Below, piece by piece: positions 16,724-24,218 of a stretch of DNA of 26,154 nucleotides (positions are counted from its first letter, which is position 1; every line of letters begins with the position of its first letter). A program made the position numbers and the translations under genes. Below the pieces are notes generated by a model, which had not been told where the DNA came from, ran no database searches, and saw nothing but the letters and a program-made list of their open reading frames with translations. Source of the DNA: Suilimivivens sp964507235 (GTDB taxonomy: Bacteria > Bacillota > Clostridia > Lachnospirales > Lachnospiraceae); the NCBI GenBank assembly GCA_964507235.1, contig CAZDPE010000025.1:1-26154 (forward strand). Direction: 5' to 3'.

Positions 16724-17473
16724 TTAACACTGTTCCTTTATAAATACATATTCATTTTCACAGGAAAGTTCTTCCCTGAAACTATATCCCAGCCTGTCAA
16801 AGGCTTTCATAGCCTGGGGGTTTTCTATGTCCTTTTCAGCCATAAACCGGACCATTTCCCCTCTTGCCATTTTCGCCATTGTTCCCTTCTGCACTACTTT
16901 GCCGTCCTTCATTTCTCCAAAGATGCAGGTAATCATTTTATCCTCCTTCTGCAGATGACCTTCAACGCATCTGGAGTATTCCTTAGAAGCAAGATTGATA
17001 ATGATTCTGCTTTCATCCAAAACCTCATTATAAATTCTTTCTCCCCAAAAATCATACAAATCATGCTTTTCCCCTATCCTTGCTTTTGCCTGCATCTCAA
17101 GGCGGTACGGCGTTACGCCGTCTAAAGGTTTAAGTACACCGTAAAACCCGGAAAGTATCCGAAGCTTCTTCTGTACATAATCCCATTCATTATCAAGAAA
17201 GACCACAGGCGCCATATACTGGTACTGAATACCCTCGTAGGCAATCAACGCGGGCGTTAAATTTCTCGTTAAATCCATCTCCCTGAATCTTCGGAAATTC
17301 AGCTCCGCAAGCTTCTCATTGCACTGCCAGAGCTCCCTTGCTTCCTCATAATTAAGACTCTTCATCCAATCCATAATCTGCCCTGTGGTTTCCAGAAAAA
17401 CAGGCAGGTCCTTCCATGGCAGAGTATCCGTATCTTCATTCATTTTTTTCGCAGGTGAAATTATAGTTCTCAT
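16724..17473 (-). CDS. yaaA: Peroxide stress protein YaaA
   Basis: A 249-residue member of the YaaA/DUF328 family. It opens with the hallmark MRTIISPAKKMNEDTDTLPW, has NFRRFREMD, PALIAYEGIQYQYM and the conserved ILSGFYGVLKPLDGVTPYRL EMQ block, and ends in SEDE-like GYSFREELSCENEYVFI. In E. coli YaaA binds DNA and lowers free iron during peroxide stress, limiting Fenton damage. The ATG overlaps the bcp stop by four bases (ATGA), so the two antioxidant genes are translationally coupled. Length and motifs are normal. Confidence 0.95.
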   Translation of the reverse strand: MRTIISPAKKMNEDTDTLPWKDLPVFLETTGQIMDWMKSLNYEEARELWQCNEKLAELNFRRFREMDLTRNLTPALIAYEGIQYQYMAPVVFLDNEWDYVQKKLRILSGFYGVLKPLDGVTPYRLEMQAKARIGEKHDLYDFWGERIYNEVLDESRIIINLASKEYSRCVEGHLQKEDKMITCIFGEMKDGKVVQKGTMAKMARGEMVRFMAEKDIENPQAMKAFDRLGYSFREELSCENEYVFIKEQC

Positions 17474-17937
17474 TTCTCCTTCCCCCGCAAAAGCTCCAGC
17501 ATCTGCTGAGGATTTTCCGCCGCTTTTACTTTACCCACTGCTTTTATGATAACGCCGTCTTCATCAATCAGGTAGCTTGTACGCACCACTCCCATAGTTT
17601 TCTTTCCGTACATATTTTTTCCCTGCCATACATCATATGCTTGAATCGCTTCTAATTCCGTATCTGCCAGCAAAGTAAACGGAAGCGTATATTTTTCCTC
17701 AAACTTTTTGTGGGAGGAAACGCTGTCCTTGCTGATACCGATTACAACCGCATCTTTTTCCAGAAAATGCGGATACAATTCTCCAAATCCGCATGCCTGC
17801 CTGGTGCAGCCTGCCGTATTGTCCCTGGGATAAAAATATAAAATAACCTTTTTCCCTTTGTATTCTTCCAAAGTATGAATGGTTCCGTTTTGGTCGGGTA
17901 ATGAAAAACCGGGGGCTTTTGCGCCTTCCTGTAACAT
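17470..17937 (-). CDS. bcp: Thioredoxin-dependent thiol peroxidase (Bcp/PrxQ)
   Basis: A 155-residue peroxiredoxin. The peroxidatic Cys44 lies in YFYPRDNTAGCTRQACGF, with a resolving Cys49 five residues on, the arrangement of the BCP/PrxQ subfamily. It reduces hydrogen peroxide and organic hydroperoxides in the cytoplasm at the expense of thioredoxin. The GISKDSVSSHKKFEEKYTLP FTLLAD block is also typical. AGGAGG precedes the ATG by nine bases. It is followed by yaaA with a four-base overlap and preceded by ybaK with a 25-base gap. Confidence 0.95.
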   Translation of the reverse strand: MLQEGAKAPGFSLPDQNGTIHTLEEYKGKKVILYFYPRDNTAGCTRQACGFGELYPHFLEKDAVVIGISKDSVSSHKKFEEKYTLPFTLLADTELEAIQAYDVWQGKNMYGKKTMGVVRTSYLIDEDGVIIKAVGKVKAAENPQQMLELLRGKEK

Positions 17938-17962
17938 AATCTAAGTCCTCCTATAAAATTTA

Positions 17963-18454
17963 TTATATTTTATCTTCCTGCTGCTCTTCTATCCGTTTAC
18001 ACACGTCAATCCAACCCTCTTCCCCCGCATACTGCTCCATTTCCGGAATGGTCAGTTCAATAGCGCTGTTGCTGCTGCCGCAGGCAGGAAAAACTGTTTC
18101 AAATCTTTTCAGAGATTCGTCAAGATAAATCTTAACGCCTTCCTTTACCCCAAAAGGGCATACTCCGCCAATGGCGTGTCCTATCAACTCCACGACCTGC
18201 TCCGGGGAGAGCATTTTTGCTTTAGTTCCGAATTGCTTCTTGTATTTGGCATTATCAATCTTCACATCTCCTGCTGCCACAATCAAAACCGGCTGCTTTC
18301 CCACCATAAAGGAAAGTGTTTTTGCAATTCTTGCCGGCGCACAGCCAAGAGCCTTCGCAGCCAAAGCGACCGTGGCGCTGGATACCTCAAATTCCCTGAT
18401 ACGCTCCTCCATATTGTACTGCCTGAAATATTCTCTTACTCTGTCGATTGACAT
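17963..18454 (-). CDS. YbaK/EbsC family aminoacyl-tRNA deacylase-like protein
   Basis: A 163-residue YbaK/ProX-type protein. The editing domain is clear: IAKTLSFMVGKQPVLIVAAG (substrate-side Lys), KMLSPEQVVELIGHAIGGVCPFG and the final PACGSSNSAIELT. Family members hydrolyse mis-charged tRNAs such as Cys-tRNA(Pro) or Ala-tRNA(Pro). I chose ATG at 18452-18454 because GAGAGGA lies six bases upstream; a TTG six codons earlier lies within that site. It heads the ybaK-bcp-yaaA-transglutaminase run and follows a short tandem repeat containing the assembly gap. Confidence 0.88.
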   Translation of the reverse strand: MSIDRVREYFRQYNMEERIREFEVSSATVALAAKALGCAPARIAKTLSFMVGKQPVLIVAAGDVKIDNAKYKKQFGTKAKMLSPEQVVELIGHAIGGVCPFGVKEGVKIYLDESLKRFETVFPACGSSNSAIELTIPEMEQYAGEEGWIDVCKRIEEQQEDKI

Positions 18455-18489
18455 AATTATCCTCTCTTTCAAAGCATGGGCTGCTTTGC

Positions 18490-18617
18490 TTTTTATGCTT
18501 TTGNNNNNNNNNNNNNNNNNNNNNNNNNNNNNNNNNNNNNNNNNNNNNNNNNNNNNNNNNNNNNNNNNNNNNNNNNNNNNNNNNNNNNNNNNNNNNNNNN
18601 NNNTTTTTATGCTTTTG
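18490..18617. repeat. Assembly gap (100 N) inside a short tandem repeat
   Basis: Positions 18504-18603 are N. The 14 bases on each side are identical (TTTTTATGCTTTTG at 18490-18503 and 18604-18617), and a further degenerate unit follows up to about 18632. The unit appears to be about 15 bases, GCTTTTTATGCTTTT. The gap is thus probably an unresolved tandem array and its real length is unknown. It lies between the SDR stop and the ybaK start; frames that read through it on the plus strand are artefacts. Confidence 0.8.
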
Positions 18618-18662
18618 CTTTTTATGCTTTACCTTTCTTGCTTTCCCTTTTTATACTTTGTC

Positions 18663-19382
18663 TTACCAGACAAGGGATTCCCCCTGATAGTCCAGATACA
18701 GAGGTCTTTCCGTCACAGGAAGCTCCTTTTCAAGCACAAGCTTTAAAATCGATGCTGCCGACTCCTCCGGTGTGATTTTTGCATCCCGGTCAAGATGTCC
18801 CCTCATATAGGTTGCCACATGCCCCGGATGAATTACAACCACCTTTCCTCCCTCTTTTCTGATTTTATTATGCACCAGAGCCGACTGCATATTATTTGCC
18901 GCCTTGGACATACAATAGGCAAACCAGCCTTCTCTTTCACATTGTCCGATACTGCCTGCCTCAGAAGAAATATTCACAATCATCTTCTGAGTGCTTTTCA
19001 TAACAAGAGCAGCCAGCGCATTGGTGACACGCAGGGTTCCAAGGGCATTTACATTAATCACCCGCTGCATCTCTTCAAAATCCAGTTCATCATAAATGCT
19101 CTTGCTGATATCCCCCAATATTCCCGCATTATTAATCAAGAGATTGATATAGGGAGCCTTTTCTGACACTGTCCTCTTCATCTGTTCCACACTGTCATCA
19201 CTGCCAATATCAAGAAAAACAATCTGAAGCCTGTCCGGGAACCTTTCCTTCAGCTGTTCCAGCAGCTTCTCTGTAGGATTCATTCTTCCCGCAAATACAA
19301 AATAACCACGCTCAAGCAAATCCGAAACCAGGCAAAATCCTACTCCATGGTCAGCACCTGTTACTAATGCATATTGATTCAT
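18663..19382 (-). CDS. Short-chain dehydrogenase/reductase (SDR) family oxidoreductase
   Basis: A 239-residue classical SDR. The cofactor loop is TGADHGVG (8-15, the TGxxxGxG motif), LINNAGILG holds the NNAG motif (84-87), the active-site Ser is in VNISSEAGS (about 139-140) and YCMSK gives Tyr156 and Lys160. HPGHVATYMRG follows as the PG motif. It reduces or oxidises an unknown alcohol/ketone with NAD(P). GGAGG lies nine bases before the ATG. It precedes the repeat/gap and the ybaK run on the same strand, but the gap makes co-transcription uncertain. Confidence 0.92.
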   Translation of the reverse strand: MNQYALVTGADHGVGFCLVSDLLERGYFVFAGRMNPTEKLLEQLKERFPDRLQIVFLDIGSDDSVEQMKRTVSEKAPYINLLINNAGILGDISKSIYDELDFEEMQRVINVNALGTLRVTNALAALVMKSTQKMIVNISSEAGSIGQCEREGWFAYCMSKAANNMQSALVHNKIRKEGGKVVVIHPGHVATYMRGHLDRDAKITPEESAASILKLVLEKELPVTERPLYLDYQGESLVW

Positions 19383-19518
19383 TCCATTTTACCTCCATTC
19401 ATTCTTATCCGGTATTTTAGCATTATAAATCTCAATATCCACCATTTATATAAAGACTTTCCGATTGATGATAAGCATCCCACAATCTGACAGATTCCCC
19501 TTTTCTTTTTCTGCTGCT

Positions 19519-20607
19519 TCAGTTTTCAAAGGCATTTTCAGGAACATTTTTACCTGCAGTCAAAACACATTCCGTCAACGGCTTTCCTTTTACTAATACA
19601 GCATCAATCACATGAAATCCCCGGCTGCCGACATACTCTGCCAATTCATCTTTGCACCACTTATGATAGGTTCTGAATCCCAGCTTTTCCATGAACCAAA
19701 CAACAGAAAGCACGCTCTGCGGCTTTCTGCTGTCATGCATCAACACTTTTGAATGTTCCCTCCCATAGACAAAGGTAGGTGCAAACAAAATCCCTCCCGG
19801 CTTAAGAACTCTGTTTATTTCCTTAAGCGCCGCATCCGGATTGGGCATAATATGCAATGCATTAGCAATGACTACCACATCAAACTGAGCATTATCATAA
19901 GTTAGATCAGTTGCATCCTGAACCCGGAAACAAACATTACTGCAGTAATTTTCTCCGGTATTTCTTTTTTGGGCCTCCGCTATCATATTCTCTGAATAAT
20001 CCGTCGCTTCCCAAAAGCCTGCTTTACCGGCCATACGGAAGGTAATCTGACCGGTTCCGCATGCCAGCTCCAATACATGTTTCTTATCATCTATGTATTT
20101 ACTGAGATTTTCACATATTACATCATAGGCAGCGCCATTCTTATTCATAAAAGAAGTATATATTTTAGCAAATTTCCCCCAAAATTCTTTGTTTGTATTG
20201 TCCTTATCCAATTTATCTTTCTCTCTTTCCGCAGGCTTCCTAATGCTCTTGTCACCTTTTTTCCTGTTGATATCCGCAAAAATGGATTCCCAGATTATCT
20301 TCGCCGCAAATCCGGAGCCGTTCTCCGATGCGTGTGCTCCATCCTCATAATACATTTCAATATCAGGATGGCTTTCTTTATAAACCCACCAGCTTTGACC
20401 TACCGGTGCAAGAATGCCTCCGATTTCTTCGGCTATTTTTTCATGCGCCTCATTCATACGCTTCTGCACGTATTCCTCATCCTTCTTTGCCCAGGTAGCA
20501 TAAATCACAGGAATGCAGCCTGCTTCCCGAATCCATTTGTTTAGAGTGCGGACTGCCTCATAAAATTTCTCCTCCGGTCCAAAGGGATGGGAATGCTCCT
20601 GCAGCAA
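19519..20607 (-). CDS. Headless SGNH-hydrolase fragment fused to a SAM-dependent methyltransferase
   Basis: A 362-codon frame. Residues 2-113 are the C-terminal part of an SGNH/GDSL hydrolase (LQEHSHPFGPEEKFYEAVRT, QSWWVYKESHPD, then YYEDGAHASENGSGFAA with the catalytic Asp and His); the segment with the nucleophile serine is absent. Residues about 138-350 are a class I methyltransferase: NKEFWGKFAKIYTSFM, HVLELACGTGQITFRM (SAM loop), FDVVVIANALHIMPNPDAAL and INRVLKPGGILFAPTFVYG, as in ubiquinone/menaquinone-type methylases. The only start for the whole frame is TTG at 20607, directly at the junction with the jetC remnant. The methyltransferase could start independently at a TTG at 20209-20211. 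Residues about 291-303 derive from a palindromic repeat (copy 3). The SGNH half is surely inactive; the methyltransferase is uncertain. Confidence 0.72.
   Translation of the reverse strand: MLQEHSHPFGPEEKFYEAVRTLNKWIREAGCIPVIYATWAKKDEEYVQKRMNEAHEKIAEEIGGILAPVGQSWWVYKESHPDIEMYYEDGAHASENGSGFAAKIIWESIFADINRKKGDKSIRKPAEREKDKLDKDNTNKEFWGKFAKIYTSFMNKNGAAYDVICENLSKYIDDKKHVLELACGTGQITFRMAGKAGFWEATDYSENMIAEAQKRNTGENYCSNVCFRVQDATDLTYDNAQFDVVVIANALHIMPNPDAALKEINRVLKPGGILFAPTFVYGREHSKVLMHDSRKPQSVLSVVWFMEKLGFRTYHKWCKDELAEYVGSRGFHVIDAVLVKGKPLTECVLTAGKNVPENAFEN
19700..19736. repeat. Palindromic repeat, copy 3 (inside methyltransferase ORF)
   Basis: ACAACAGAAAG (19700-19710) and CTTTCTGCTGT (19723-19733) form the arms, with the nested CGC-tct-GCG stem between them, followed by CATG. 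Relative to copies 1 and 2 the fifth arm position changed from a T-A to a C-G pair on both sides, a compensating change; one other pair is mismatched and the spacer is one base shorter. On the minus strand it is read as HDSRKPQSVLSVV between the GREHSK and FMEKLGF blocks of the methyltransferase. Confidence 0.75.
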
Positions 20608-20608
20608 C

Positions 20609-22404
20609 GCCTAGTTTTACGACAGCTTCCTGCCTTAAAGCGCGGTCAGCCTGCAGGCTTTCCATCTCGGTTTTATAATCTTCTATCTTTTGCTCATATC
20701 TGCCGATTTCCTGATTCAAAAATCCTTCAACTGCATATCCAACTCATTTATCAGATTTTCCAGGGTTTCCAACTGAATCCTTTTTTGAATCATGGAAGCA
20801 TTCTTCTCCAATGTGGCAATATTCACCTTGCATTTATCCATGCCTGACTGTATGTTTCTGATTCTGATAAGTACATCCAGTCTGTACTGAATGTCGATAT
20901 CGGTGTCCACACTTAGAGGTTCCGTCACATATGCCAGTTCATCAAGCTGCTTCTCTAATTTATTAATTCTTCCCGATATTAATTCTCTTTCTTTTAACGC
21001 CTGTTCCAGTTGTACCCTTACCGCTTTTTGTCCAATAAAAGGTGTTTCGTAAATAGCCGGTTTAACAGCACTTGCTACGTGATTTTGGTATTTCATGCAT
21101 TCTCTGGTAATGGAGATAGGATAATTTTTCAGCTCACTGTAATGATTACACATCATAACCTTCCCCAAAACCATATTAATAACCTGACTTGCATATTTGT
21201 TTTTTGAAGAAACCGCTGTCGCAAGTGTCCCCTCCGGCGCTTCGCTATACTTTTCCAGTTTTCTGGTATTGATCAGCCCTACTCCATAAGCCTTTTTTCT
21301 TTACGCAGCCTGTCATAAATTCCTAAAGCAATATCGAAACTCTCAGGCTCCACTAAAATATAAAAACGCTGTGTGTTTAAATAGCCCTCTACCGCATTTC
21401 TCCACTGTTCATCCGTGATTTCCAAAAGCTCACACAAAATTCTCGGTTCCGGGATACGGATGATTCTGGAAAATTCTTCCTGAATGGCCTGTAAAACCCT
21501 GACCACATCCTCCGGATAAGTCAGCTTCTTCTGTTTCAGCTGCTCAATCTTTTTATCCAGCGCAAGCCGCTCTGCTTTTATATTATTCAGTTCTACCTGC
21601 ACACGGGCATTCTTTAATTGAACCTTATCATACATCTGCTTTTTGTAAGCAATCCATTACCTGTCTGTGATACTCCTCAATTACTTCCAGTTTAGCAATG
21701 CGTCTTTTTACTCCATCAAGGGTTTTTCCCAATTCCTGATAGGTTCTGACATTTTTCCACAAAACATCAATGTTTACCTCCTTTTCATCCAAGACATAGG
21801 AGTAAACAAAGTCCTTAATATCATCAATAGGTCTAAACGCCAAAGCTTTGGAATCAGGGCAAAAAATTTATCCTCAATTCTGCCGAAACGGGTTTTCATC
21901 ATTTTCTTTGCTTCTGCCCCCGTTTTACACCACATCTTAATTTTTTCGTTATTGGCACTGCGGAACTGGGTAATGGATCTGGGAACTTTCCCCTGAAAGA
22001 ACATATCCTCAGTAAATCTGGTATTATCCATCAGATACCGGACAGTAGTTTCCTGCCCTTCAGATGCAGAATCAATTACTGCACCTACCACAAAATACTG
22101 CTTTCTGCTGTCCTCATAAAATTCCAGAGCCACGTGGGCGCTGATTTCTCCTGTTCTCTCATAAGGTTTATTTTCTTTTCCTGTTTTGCATCGTATGTAA
22201 CCTGTTAGTTTCCGTTTCCCGTTTTCATGAGCTGCTTTATTAAAATAATTTGCAGAACAGGTAACCACAAACTGAACAGCATCTAAGAGTGTTGACTTCC
22301 CTGCCCCATTTTCTCCGGAAAGAAGCGTAGAAACACCCAGTTCTATTTGTTGTATTGGTAAAGCGATGCCAGTTAATCAGCTTCACTCTCTTCAATGTCT
22401 TCAT
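20609..22404 (-). pseudogene. jetC: Wadjet JetC (SMC/MukB-like ATPase), frameshifted and lacking its 3' half
   Basis: Fragments in changing frames rebuild the N-terminal ~595 residues of JetC. The start MKTLKRVKLINWHRFTNT (ATG at 22404) is followed after a shift near 22350 by STLLSGENGAGKSTLLDAVQ (Walker A at 22290-22316), then CKTGKENKPYERTGEI, VALEFYEDSRKQYFVVGAVI, VRYLMDNTRF and long coiled-coil stretches. Further shifts lie near 21847 (IPK to ALAFRPIDD), 21640, 21290 (in an A-run; LRKEKKAYG restores the frame) and 20722. JetC is normally over 1000 residues; its C-terminal half with the ABC signature and Walker B is missing, because the reading stops at the SGNH junction near 20609. JetC is the motor of a condensin-like complex that recognises circular plasmids. 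This copy cannot make an active ATPase. Confidence 0.82.
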
Positions 22405-22823
22405 CCGCTTTGACTCCTTTCCTGTAAATTTCCAGTTTCTCGTATGCCTGCTTAATATCTTCCACTCTCACAGCATCAATATGGAATCAAAAATTAATAT
22501 CCTGGAATCTTCATTTTCCAGATTTTTATCTAAAATTTCAATTAATTGGAAACGCCTGAACAGACTCAAAAAGCTTCAGATTTAACCGGTTATAATTTTG
22601 GGGATTGGTAAGCTGAATCACCCCCATATTCCTCATTTATTTCCAGACGATATCCTAATACAGACAAATATTCCATAAATATGGATTTATGCTTCAAGAC
22701 AAAATAATAATCAAATCGGCCCGAAACATTCCCCTTGCATATAAAGCAGCTGCTAAGCAGCTTATTACAAATCCTGACAAAGTCATCCTTTTCCCTTTGG
22801 AGCAGTCCATCCAACAAATTCAT
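22373..22823 (-). pseudogene. jetB: Wadjet JetB (MukE-like, DUF4194) with three frameshifts
   Basis: The ATG at 22823 is four bases after the jetA stop. The first frame (MNLLDGLLQREKDDFVRICN through SVLGYRLEINEEYG) is followed after a shift in a G-run near 22612 by VIQLTNPQNYNRLNLKLFES, then after a second shift near 22552 by LIEILDKNLENEDSRILIFD, then after a third near 22480 by VRVEDIKQAYEKLEIYRKGV, ending in EESEAD and a TAA at 22373. Joined, it is a roughly 150-residue protein of the JetB/MukE-like winged-helix family that bridges the kleisin JetA and the ATPase JetC. The end overlaps the jetC start by about 30 bases, the usual operon layout. With three shifts it is not functional as written. 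Confidence 0.78.
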
Positions 22824-22827
22824 ACTG

Positions 22828-24198
22828 TTATCCTTTCATTCGAATCAGGAAATCCTGAAACCGATAACCGTTTACTTCTTTTTCTTCCTGAACATCAACT
22901 GTATAGTCCATATTTTTTCTCTGACCATACAGCCTTACATAAATAACCTTTACGAAATCCTCTGTATTCACCAGGGGAAGCTGCGTTGCCAGAATTTCCT
23001 TTTTATGGCCAATCTGGGTTTTTACATAGGCATTAATTTTCACCGGACTCAATACTCTGCGCATCTTTTCCGCCATTATACGCAGTTTCTCCTGACGCAG
23101 TTCCAAGTCCGGCTCATGAACTTCAATTTCTGCAGGTTTAAATTCTTTTCTCCCTTCCACCGGAGAATAGAACGACTTTTCATCCAGACAGCCCATACTG
23201 TAAATCCGAATTAATTCCTCAAGAAAATCAATCCTGTAAATACCGCCCAGATTCATCTTCTCTTCATTCAGCCGTTCATTAATCCCTGTCAGGATTTCCT
23301 TCAGCTGTCCTCTTACATCTTCGCTCCCTGTCAGCATAAATCTTGCCCTATTTACTGCAGCGCACTGATATTGTGTATTTTTCTGATTTATTTCTTTAAG
23401 GATATCATCCATATTTTGAAAGGCATCTATAATTTGATGCAGATAATAATACACCAATTCCACTGCCTCCTCATCAGAAATCTCCTTAATACCTGTAATC
23501 TCTGCTGCGGCTTTTTCCACATAGACTTTACTCCTGCTTTTACCTTCCAGACGCTCTATAATTTCCGGCCTGAATTTTGATACATTATCAGAAGTCAAAA
23601 GACGGTGATAGGCTTTATCAACAATATTGGTTATATAATCATTAAACAGCGCATCCATAATTTCTGCCACCGTTTTATGCCTGGTTAAATCATCAATATA
23701 ATGCTTAATACTGGAATTGAGATTCTTAAGACCGGTAATCAGTAAATCCGTGTTTTCCAGAATCTGCATAAGAACAACGCCGGGATGCTCGGTACTGCTT
23801 CGCACCAGGCTGTAAATAGTGTAGATATACCCCTGATACTCTATTTGCCTTCCTTCAGCAATCTCAATCATCGTCTTAATAAGCTTAACTGCATATCCCT
23901 TAAAATTTACCCGCTGCACATAGCTTTTATCTGTTTCAATTTCAATCCATCCATAATGCTCCAACATCCAATTTGCTTTGCTGCGGCTGTCTGTTTCCGC
24001 CAGTTCCTCCTCTGTTATTTCTGCTGCGTTAGTCTGCTCAAAATAATATTGCAGCTCATCAACCAACACATCCCGTTCCACGCCAAAAGAAAGCTGATTA
24101 TCTATAATGGAAAACAGTTTACAGATACATTTCCAATAAACCAATTTGTTTGGAGAAGCCAACGGTACAAAGAAACCGTCTGATACAACATCGAACAT
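22828..24198 (-). CDS. jetA: Wadjet anti-plasmid protein JetA (kleisin-like, DUF5716 type)
   Basis: A 456-residue, uninterrupted protein beginning MFDVVSDGFFVPLASPNKLV YWKCI, with WMLEHYGWIEIETDKSYVQR, GYIYTIYSLVRSS, a helical middle (NLNSSIKHYIDDLTRHKTVA EIM) and a C-terminal winged-helix-like part. This matches the JetA family of Wadjet systems, the MukF-like kleisin that with JetB and JetC forms a condensin-type loop-extruding complex guiding the nuclease JetD to circular plasmids. I chose ATG at 24196-24198 (AGAAAGGA upstream); an ATG 13 codons earlier overlaps the SEC-C gene. It is 20 bases after the SEC-C stop and four bases before jetB. It is intact while its partners are broken, so it probably has no remaining Wadjet function. 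Confidence 0.85.
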   Translation of the reverse strand: MFDVVSDGFFVPLASPNKLVYWKCICKLFSIIDNQLSFGVERDVLVDELQYYFEQTNAAEITEEELAETDSRSKANWMLEHYGWIEIETDKSYVQRVNFKGYAVKLIKTMIEIAEGRQIEYQGYIYTIYSLVRSSTEHPGVVLMQILENTDLLITGLKNLNSSIKHYIDDLTRHKTVAEIMDALFNDYITNIVDKAYHRLLTSDNVSKFRPEIIERLEGKSRSKVYVEKAAAEITGIKEISDEEAVELVYYYLHQIIDAFQNMDDILKEINQKNTQYQCAAVNRARFMLTGSEDVRGQLKEILTGINERLNEEKMNLGGIYRIDFLEELIRIYSMGCLDEKSFYSPVEGRKEFKPAEIEVHEPDLELRQEKLRIMAEKMRRVLSPVKINAYVKTQIGHKKEILATQLPLVNTEDFVKVIYVRLYGQRKNMDYTVDVQEEKEVNGYRFQDFLIRMKG

Positions 24199-24218
24199 GG
24201 TAATCCTTTCTGGAAACG

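Noticed and set aside
18171..18775. Plus-strand frames running through the N-run
   Set aside because: They exist only because N codons contain no stops; the flanks are a tandem repeat and the antisense of ybaK and the SDR gene.
20609..22823. Programmed frameshifting to explain the jetB/jetC frame changes
   Set aside because: There are at least seven changes at scattered sites, there is no consistent slippery heptamer, and the ATPase C-terminal half is absent in any frame.
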